NCBI GenBank assembly: GCA_001599835.1
Contig: BCIC01000006.1
Span: 2,686,215 to 2,750,214, forward strand
Length of the DNA stretch: 64,000 bases
From: Thermoascus crustaceus
Lineage: Eukaryota; Ascomycota; Eurotiomycetes; Eurotiales; Thermoascaceae
Direction: 5' to 3'
Every line of letters starts with the position of its first letter. Position 1 is the stretch's first letter. Shown here in pieces: positions 56,879 through 64,000 of the stretch. The position numbers and the translations under genes are program-made. The notes below the pieces were generated by a model. The model worked only from the letters and a program-made list of their open reading frames with translations, was not told the origin of the DNA and ran no database searches.

Positions 56879-57935
56879 ATGTTGCTGTCTCGTCGTGCGT
56901 GCTACAAGTGTGGCAACATCGGCCACTATGCTGGTCAGTAGTTCTGGGATCTGTATATGGCCTGTTGAACCTCGATAGGCTGACTGAACCAGAGGTCTGC
57001 TCGTCCTCCGAGCGTCTCTGCTACAACTGTTCGTGATCCCCATGGTATCGTATTTTTGAGAGGAGTTGGCTGATATTTTCGCTATAGGCAAGCAACCTGG
57101 TATGTCGCATTGTGCATACGTTCCCGCTCTCTATGCGGTTTTTCTAATATACGGATAGGACATGAGTCCAACGGTTGCCCTCGTCCTCGTACCACCGAGA
57201 GTAAGCTTCCCTCGCTTTAGAATCGAAAGAGAGAACGGCGCGCTGACCGGTTTACTCAGCCAAGCAGTGCTACCACTGCCAGGGGCTAGGCCACGTCCAG
57301 GCCGACTGCCCTACCCTGCGTCTTAACGGTGGAGCGGCTAGCGGCCGTTGCTACAACTGCAACCAGCCCGGCCACCTTGCTGTACGTGGATCTCATTCCT
57401 CGTGTGTTGGAACAAAGGCTGATGCGTTCTTTTCCAGCGTAACTGCCCAACTCCGGCCGTTCAGGGAGCTGGCCGTGGCGTTGGCGCTCCTCGTGGGGGC
57501 TTCAACGCTGGTTTCCGCGGTGGATATGCTGGATACCCCAGGGCTGCCACCTGCTACAAGTGTGGAGGCCCCAACCACTTCGCTCGGGATTGCCAGGCTC
57601 AGGCCATGAAGTGCTATGCCTGCGGCAAGCTTGTGAGTACTTCCCATCTGATATGCGTGGACCTCAACTAACCCTGTATTCAGGGTCACATCTCTCGTGA
57701 CTGCACTGCCCCCAACGGCGGTCCATTGAGCTCTGCCGGCAAGGTCTGCTACAAGTGTGCCCAGGCCGGTCACATCTCTCGGGATTGCCCGAACAACGAG
57801 GCGAACACAGCGCAGCCAGCAGTTGAGACGACTGCTGCTGCGACTGCCACCGCCACCGCCACCACTACTGCTGTTGAGAGCGCTACTGAGGTTCCTCCTG
57901 TTGCTCCGGCGGCCCAGACCACCGCTGTCGCTTAA
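56879..57935 (+). CDS. CCHC zinc-knuckle nucleic-acid-binding protein (CNBP/Gis2/Byr3 type)
   Basis: Seven exons, 56879-56933, 56993-57028, 57088-57099, 57159-57200, 57260-57381, 57438-57632 and 57684-57935, encode 237 residues. Seven knuckles of the form CX2CX4HX4C are seen at about residues 8-21, 28-41, 52-65, 79-92 and three more after the linker (CYKCGGPNHFARDC, CYACGKLGHISRDC, CYKCAQAGHISRDC). An Arg/Gly-rich stretch with GRGVGAPRGGFNAGFRGG separates the fourth and fifth. Such proteins bind single-stranded nucleic acid and in yeast and animals regulate mRNA translation. The Thr/Ala/Val tail is low complexity. Exon 3 has 12 nt only and codes the KQP of knuckle two. All splices keep the knuckles intact, so the model is firm. 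Confidence 0.94.
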
Positions 57936-58893
57936 GAGTCGGTTTTGGATTCTTATATCCCATTCCATCGGGGCCCTTTTACCATTCTTCCTTTTGTATT
58001 AGGTTTACCGACTCGGTCGATCATTAACCGGATTTTCGACATGTTTTTCTTTGCATATATTATGCCCCTGTTTCAGGTTCTCGGCACCGGCACTTGTTAT
58101 GTATACGATGAGCAAAAGTTTCACGAAGTCCCAGGATCTCCTACGATTTGGATCCCCTGCATGGCTCAAGCCTCATGATTGGCGTCTATTATTCTACTAC
58201 GGGTTAAAAATAAAAAAAATTAAAAGGTGCAACCGGAGAAGAAGAACGAAAAGGAGACGAGGCAAGACTGAGGGTTAATTGAGCGGAGGAGAGACATGGG
58301 TGGACTGAACCAAGCGAGCTGCTGTGTGGACTTGGGTTCACGATGTATGGATGGGATTGTCGGTGCTGAAATTTCGGGAAAAAAAATCTAAATATATGGC
58401 ACCTGGCGCGGTGGCTATCTCTCATTTTTCTTTTGATAATTTTTCCTCCTATACTCATAAACTGGGAACCGAAAAATTTCAGCTCAAAAAAGTTTCGTTG
58501 AGGACGTGTTTTCTTTTCTTACTGGGTTAGGGTTCTTGTTTGAGTGGGATATGTTCGTACCTAATCGCTGTCAGCGCGGACTCCTGGGTTGTCGATTCCT
58601 CGACATGGTAGAAGCAAATAGCTTCTGCAGTAATTTCTTTCTGTCCCTCTGCATACCCAATCGAAGTTGCAAAGTTACCAAGGCTCCAGCATTGTAGCAA
58701 CTCATCATATATGTTAGGAAGCAGAGGTCCTATATGACCTTGGGCCCCGTGACAGCTCGGAATCCGACGTCACCCAGTCCGCGAGACGCATGACTTCTCT
58801 TTTCCATAATATTCTTCCCCTAGAACCAACATCATCCTACCATCTTAGTCACCTATCTGCATTGACTAGAGTGCCATCATACTTGAGAGCAGC
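57936..58893 (+). other. Intergenic, 3' flank of the CCHC gene and dmc1 promoter
   Basis: About 0.96 kb between two plus-strand genes. The left half is AT-rich 3' flank; the right end should be the promoter of the meiosis gene. A TGACGT-like CGACGTCACC lies near 58765. No gene was recognised. Confidence 0.5.
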
Positions 58894-60459
58894 ATGCCAG
58901 GCTCCAACGCTAGCGAGGAGTTCGATGGTGATGATGTAGGAGCTTCTTCTCTCCCTGCTGTTGGCAAGATCGTCCCGGGAGCATTCATTCTAACGCATCC
59001 ATCTCTTGACTATACAGCAGAGTTTCATCGTCGATATTGATGCCATCCAAGCTCATGGTGCGGCCCTGCCATCTTGATCTCTCTTTCAATTTCCATCGTT
59101 ACTGTTATACCTCTGGTGCCATTGGCTGATGAAAGCGAGATGGACTAGGCATCGGAGCGGCTGATATCACGAAACTGAAGGCAAATGGGTTCTACACAGT
59201 TGCTGTATATATCCTTCCTTCCCTTTTTGCCCGCATATCCTGCTGATTGTCTATTGATCTTAACTTGTCGTTTTGGACAATTAGTCCGTGCATGGCGCCA
59301 CACGCAGGACGCTTCTGAAGATCAAGGGCTTCAGCGAAGTCAAGGTTGAGAAGATCAAGGATGCGATTCAGAAGTGCCAGGTATCTGTTTCTGGGACTGA
59401 TGACGGTTTCGTTTGCTTTTCTGCTTATGCTATCTTTCTTTAGCCATCTGCATCCGGCTTCATCACTGCGATGGAGCTGGGTCATCAGCGTAAAAAGGTT
59501 GTCAAGATCTCTACCGGGAGCAAGCAGTTCGATTCCATCCTTGGAGGGTGAGCAGATCGCACGAGCACCTGAAGTAGGGACACCTATCTAATATACTCGA
59601 TTTCATCTCCATATAGTGGCTTCCAGAGCATGAGCATCAGCGAAGTCTACGGTGAATTCCGCTGCGGAAAAACCCAGCTCTCCCACACCATGTCCGTCAT
59701 AGCACAGCTTCCCAAGGACATGGGAGGCGCAGAGGGCAAAGTTGCCTACATCGACACGGAGGGAACCTTCAGGCCGGAGCGTATCGCTCAGATCGCAGAG
59801 CGCTTTGGCGTCGACCCGGACTCAGCTCAGGAGAATATTGCATACGCTCGCGCGCTCAACAGCGAGCATCAGCTTGAGCTGCTCAATACGCTTGCCAAGG
59901 AGTTCGCGGGTGGTGAGTATAGGCTGCTGATCATCGACAGCATCATGAACTGCTTCCGCGTGGATTACTGCGGCCGTGGAGAGCTCGCGGAGCGTCAGCA
60001 GAAGCTCAATCAGTTTTTGATGAAGCTGGCGCATATGGCTGAAGGTATGTTGCCCTTTTGAGTTCTGATGAAAGTCAATGGTTCTAATATTCCATCTGCA
60101 GAGTTCAATGTCTGTGTTCTTATGGTAGTAGCCCCGTCTGTATTCTTGCGGGGATCGTTCTCACTTATTCCACAGACGAACCAAGTCCAGAGCGACCCCG
60201 GCGCCAGCGCTCTCTTCGCCGGTGCTGATGGCCGTAAACCTGTCGGTGGACATATCCTTGCTCACGCTTCCACGACTCGAGTCCTGCTTCGCAAGGGTCG
60301 AGGTGAGGAGCGCGTGGCAAAGATTCAGGACTCTCCAGGTTAGCCTATACTTAACTGGTTCGTAGAATATTACCTCTGATTCTTTCTACAGACTGTCCGG
60401 AGCGTGAGGCGACATACGTGATCACGAACGGCGGCATCAACGACCCCGACAAGGTGTAA
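58894..60459 (+). CDS. dmc1: Dmc1, meiotic RecA-family recombinase
   Basis: Nine exons, 58894-58935, 59018-59057, 59149-59204, 59285-59380, 59444-59547, 59617-60044, 60102-60124, 60176-60338 and 60392-60459, encode 339 residues, the usual Dmc1 length. Dmc1 forms the strand-exchange filament in meiosis. Seen: the N-terminal HhH domain (IQAHGIGAADITKLKANGFY, GATRRTLLKIKGFSEVKVEK), FDSILGGGFQSMSISEVYG, Walker A GEFRCGKT at about 125-132, Walker B LLIIDSI near 217, MTNQVQSDPG and GGHILAHASTTRVLLRKGRGE. GGHILAHASTTR and the GEFRCGKTQ form separate it from Rad51. The short first exon has the weakest support; the acceptor at 59018 could also be used at 59021. No lesion was seen, so meiotic recombination capacity is suggested. 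Confidence 0.94.
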
Positions 60460-60762
60460 AAAGTACAAACGGGAGCGATTTTTAACGGTAAAAGGCGCTT
60501 GAAGGAGAAAAATAACAGTTATTTGCGACTGGATTATTTGTAGGACGGAGAATTAGCTATATTTGTTGTTTGATATGGTTCTAGATGGTGTAGATCTGCG
60601 ACCGAGGCAGAATTAGCCTACCTCCGACCTATCAAAGTTCGCGTAAAATTTCCCGCCCGCAGGAAGTTTTGAGCTCCGCGCATCAATGACTTAGTGACTT
60701 TTCGACGCAAACACTTCTCGCAGGTAGCTTTGACCAGCTACCATTTTCGCACCCCCATCAAA
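60460..60762 (+). promoter_or_regulatory. Short spacer, dmc1 3' end and rrp7 promoter
   Basis: Only about 300 bp separate a meiosis-type gene from a ribosome-biogenesis gene on the same strand. Part must act as 3' UTR and part as promoter. No defined site can be named. Confidence 0.45.
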
Positions 60763-61779
60763 ATGCCGAAAGGACCTCTTGAAATAGCAGGGTACACTGT
60801 CCTGCCCCTGCAGCTTCCACCAGTCCGCTCTTTTCCCAAACCAGCGACGCATTATCTCTACCTCCACCCTCACGAACCTCGAATTCCGGACCCGGACTCC
60901 TCTCGCTCCCTCTTCCTCGTCAATGTCCCCATAGACACTACGGAAACTCACCTCCGACACTTGTTCGGCACTCAGCTGTCTGCGGGTCGAGTGGAACGAG
61001 TCGACTTCGAAGGCGTACCGACCAAGAAACGCGACATCGCCGTCGTCCAAGGAAGCCTCAGCAACAGCAAGAAGAGAAAACGAGTCACTGCTGATGAGCT
61101 ACAGACACAGCTGGAAAACACAAAGCTCCCATCCACATGGGACAGACAGCTGCAGAAGAGCGGCGCGCACGCCATCGTCGTCTTTGCCGACAAGCCCAGC
61201 ATGGAAGCGAGCCTGAAAGCCGCCCGAAAGGCCTCGAAGGACGGTACCAAGATCGTCTGGGGCGATGGAATCGAGGACCGACTGCCCCCTCTGGGCGTGG
61301 AGCGATACCGCGCCCACGACCGTCTCCGCTACCCTCCACGCGCTGACCTCCTCCGCGCCGTGAACGATTACATGACCGTCTTCCATCAGGCCGAGGAGGC
61401 GCGCGCGCGCGAAGCCGCCCGCAAGGTGCAGGAGCCCGACGAGGACGGATTCATCACGGTCACGCGCGGACCGAAGAACAACAGCGTCGCGCGCGAGGAG
61501 GAGATCAAGGAGCTGGTGGAGAAGCAGAAGAAGCAGACGGAGGGTCTGGAGGACTTCTACCGATTCCAGACGCGTGAGAAGAGGAAGGAGAGGCAGAATG
61601 AGCTGCTGAAGAAGTTCGAGGAGGATAAGAAGAAGTTGGAGGAGATGAAGAGGCGGAAGGGGAAGATTTTGGTAAGTTGCATGTCCTCTTTTTCGCGCTA
61701 TTTTTGCCTTGATGGGCTAGAAGGCTCTCTGGTATAAGAATTTTGAAACTGACTTTGTTTTTTCTCGCAGCCCGAGTAA
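60763..61779 (+). CDS. rrp7: Rrp7-like ribosome biogenesis protein
   Basis: Two exons, 60763-61671 and 61771-61779, encode 305 residues; the second exon holds only PE and the stop. Rrp7 is part of the UTP-C module of the 90S pre-ribosome and is needed for 18S rRNA maturation. Seen: an N-terminal RRM-like part with RSLFLVNVPIDTTETHLRHLFG (about 47-70), a basic loop SKKRKRV, the second part of the RRM (HAIVVFADKPSMEASLKAARK), and the C-terminal Rrp7 domain from about 190 with VNDYMTVFHQAEEAR, DEDGFITVTRG, LEDFYRFQTREKRKERQNEL and a Lys/Glu-rich helix. Length and order match the family. The tiny last exon relies on a GTAAGT donor and CGCAG acceptor. Confidence 0.93.
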
Positions 61780-62450
61780 ACCAGGAACAAAAAAGTGTTT
61801 CAAAAGTCATGTCTTATTTAGCGAGGCGTTACGGGGGTCTTCTTTTTACGATTGCATCTATTCAGGTATTCAGCAAAATGCATTTATGTAAGTACATCGA
61901 CTTGTTTCAGCCATCTCGTAACGTTCCCTTTTTATCCCTTGATGAATCCGCTGGGGCCAGAGTAGCAACGCCCAGAAACCTCTGGTGCGATGCTATGACT
62001 AAAACCACCAGCTTATCAAATCTTCTCACCATATCTGATGGAGATGAATCTTTCCTTCTAATGTGTTCTGAAATGTCTTTCTTCCATGGGCAGTCGCTTA
62101 TTGATTCTGGTCTTCTAGGTTGTCCACGAGGCATTTTGTCGAAGCACTTGTACATGCATACTTGCGGGTTGGGTAGAAAAAAGTGTGACTGGGCGGTACG
62201 AGCTCTATTCTGAACTTCTTGATGCTAGACATTGGGCGTTTAGCCCCATTTTGAAGATATATCACCCATAGCCAGGATGCGTAACTTGGAATAGTAATAG
62301 GTTTGCGTCTCTATTGCATGTGCTGTACATACTTCCGTCCACATCTGGTGGAATGTATCATGTGTCCAGCACTATACCAATACAGTGGTAGTAAGCAGCA
62401 TACTGTCCTGATAGTAAAGATAGTAAAAGACTCGCCTTCCCAGAATACTC
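61780..62450. other. 3' flank of rrp7
   Basis: No supported gene. A minus-strand frame at 61907-62155 (starting with MPRGQPRRPESISDCPWKKD after a TTG-type opening) is protein-like in part, but there is no convincing join to other exons. Confidence 0.45.
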
Positions 62451-62857
62451 CTAGCGACGTCTACAATTGCAACGTTTCCGTCCAGCTTGGAGATTTTTCT
62501 GGTGTTTTCTATAGTCTTTATCCATTATGTCGTCAGAAATTCGTAGATCAAGGAATAATCTTTCCATTCCATTCTGCACGGACTCAATAAATAATGTTTG
62601 TCCAGCCGACCTTATATCAGACAGGAGGGGTTTAAGTCGCACAGGCCGTATGGTAGCAACTGTAGGCGAAGTCTTGGCATATGACATATTTCCGGGGTTC
62701 AGGACCTCCTCTCATGTTCGCGTTGTCGCTGCGTCTTGAGCGTATGCACAAACGAACGATGAAATATTTACTCTGAGCCACTTCTACGTGTCTTTCGAAG
62801 AGATTCAGTTGAAGATTTCCTATAATTCAGCGATTTTTTACGATTGATTGATCCCAT
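62451..62857 (-). CDS. Candidate small three-exon gene, unknown
   Basis: A phase-consistent model on the minus strand joins 62857-62772, 62728-62706 and 62659-62451 into 105 residues. It starts MGSINRKKSLNYRKSSTES, with a GTAAAT donor after a basic Ser-rich leader, and continues VATIRPVRLKPLLSDIRSAG and NGMERLFLDLRISDDIMDKD, ending in an Arg/Cys-rich tail. The introns are only 43 and 46 bp, and the first acceptor is weak. No family is recognised. The hydrophobic/acidic pattern of the third exon is protein-like, but a chance model is quite possible. Confidence 0.3.
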
Positions 62858-63042
62858 TGCTGCGGGGTTGAAGTCGAGGACGGCAGTGTCGCCAGATGCG
62901 AAAAGAAACGTATAGGAATTTTTAATTGCTGTTGTTTTATCATTGCGTGTTTAATTGTATACCTGCGTTGTTGCTTTGTATTTTGAATTACTGTTTCTTT
63001 CGATCAAAGAATTGCTCTCCACTTGATCTATTACCCTCCACA

Positions 63043-63935
63043 ATGGCATCTACCCCATCCGATGGCCCTGTTGATGGAGGGGCACCTGGAGGTTTCCTCC
63101 AGCCATCTCTCCCATCTCCAGCCCCTTCTTCTACCTGGTCAACTTCCACCGCTACGCCATCAATTCTCCCGCGTCAGCGGACCCATCCGCTGAGGCCGGG
63201 CTCGATGAAAGAGACAACGCTCATCAATCACATCGACAAGAGCATCCTCAAGGTGAACCGTCGGCATGCGAAGAAATTCGGTAGCCGTCTGGGTACCCAG
63301 GATCAGTTGGAGGCTGAGACCGAACGGGGATATGAAAGCTTCAAGGAGGTCGTCAAGGATATCGAGAGCATCGTTGATGTGGTCTGGGTTAGCGGAACTC
63401 GTATGTCGTTTTCTCTTCCAATTTTAAACAACATGAGAACATGGGAAATGTGGCTGACACCCCTCATACAGCGTCCCTTCAGATACCATATCTGATCTCT
63501 CTGGCTGTACTTGTCAACTCGTTTCTCCCTGATTATCCGTTCACACCGCGCTCCACGTTTCGTCTGGTCAAGAAGCTCGATGCTATATTCGCGTCTCTTC
63601 TGACGGGCGAGGACGTGGAGACTGGAGCCCCTCTCTCCGGGTTCGAGAATAGACGGCAAGTCGTCTCCACGACGGAGAAAGTCCGGATCAAGAGCATCGC
63701 GGAGATGTGTCGGGTTGCCGTCGTCGAAGCGAGAGATCGGGAAGACAGCAAGGTCACCGAAGCGGAAGACGACGAGATGGACACGGACAGTGCCGCCGAG
63801 GACGATTCGGGTGATGTTTACGGTACTGATGAGTATGCGGAGCCCGCGGGGAGGTGGGAGATGGAGGCTGCCAGGGTGTATGAGAGGACGATCCAGTTGT
63901 TGGGTGACGAGCTTGGGAAGCAGGGGGAGTTGTGA
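63043..63935 (+). CDS. Conserved-looking protein of unknown function
   Basis: Two exons, 63043-63400 and 63472-63935 (71-bp intron, phase 1), encode 273 residues. After a Pro/Ser-rich start comes a helical, charged core: MKETTLINHIDKSILKVNRR, GYESFKEVVKDIESIVDVVW, then across the splice SGTPSLQIPYLISLAVLVNS, FRLVKKLDAIFASLLTGED and TEKVRIKSIAEMCRVAVVEA. An acidic stretch (EAEDDEMDTDSAAEDDSGD) precedes a final helix ARVYERTIQLLGDELGK. I do not recognise the family; the core reads as a helical bundle rather than an enzyme. The composition of both exons and the clean splice make it a real gene. The ATG at 63043 follows a pyrimidine-rich leader. Confidence 0.8.
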
Positions 63936-64000
63936 TCGTTGCTTTTCTATAGATGAAGGCGCGGTCTATGTTTTACGAGGGTGCGTGCTGTTCATAACTA

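Noticed and set aside
56486..57091. Minus-strand 201-codon frame overlapping the CCHC gene
   Set aside because: Arg-rich with no motif; overlaps well-supported exons on the other strand.
57393..57968. Minus-strand 191-codon frame over the CCHC gene tail
   Set aside because: Shadow of the low-complexity 3' coding part.

Overview
The window is nuclear DNA of a filamentous ascomycete, most likely a member of the Eurotiales (Aspergillus/Penicillium-like). The evidence is the many short GT-AG introns (about 43-108 bp) with CTAAC/CTGAC-like branch sites, the fungal housekeeping genes (Swr1, Mss51, Atp12, Clr5-domain protein, Dmc1, Rrp7), and a 5S rRNA fragment whose sequence looks like Aspergillus 5S. 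All gene models below were spliced by hand from the sequence. In every multi-exon model exon phase, reading frame and final codon agree, and several starts were moved to short first exons.

Layout: 1-4.6 kb, AT-rich with no recognisable gene; 4.6-12.8 kb, three plus-strand genes (Atp12, an Osh1-type oxysterol-binding protein, Mss51); 13.7-24.4 kb, four minus-strand genes (small GPI-anchored protein, Gly-rich secreted membrane protein, mitochondrial malic enzyme, MDR quinone reductase) with long gaps; 26.7-28.1 kb, a Clr5-domain protein followed by a 3.7-kb gene-free gap; 31.8-43.1 kb, Swr1 (minus) divergent from a complex I subunit (NDUFB8 type), then a Munc13/C2 protein; 43.8-47.2 kb, a RidA/Mmf1 protein and a conserved protein of unknown function, both minus; 47.3-50 kb, a degenerate island holding a broken NACHT gene, a hAT transposase relic and a truncated 5S rRNA gene; 50-53.4 kb, no supported gene; 53.5-64 kb, plus-strand APRT, a seven-knuckle CCHC protein (CNBP/Gis2 type), Dmc1, Rrp7 and a conserved unknown gene, with one weak minus-strand candidate between the last two.

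Functional links: several products act in mitochondria (Atp12 in F1-ATPase assembly, Mss51 in COX1 translation, malic enzyme, NDUFB8-type subunit, RidA/Mmf1), but they are scattered on both strands and do not form a cluster. There is no biosynthetic gene cluster and no CRISPR-like array. I did not find a convincing new multi-gene system. The most interesting items are the NACHT/hAT/5S relic island, the unknown protein with repeated CP[FI] motifs and a Cys/His-rich core, the 12-28-nt microexons, and possible dual targeting of the RidA protein.
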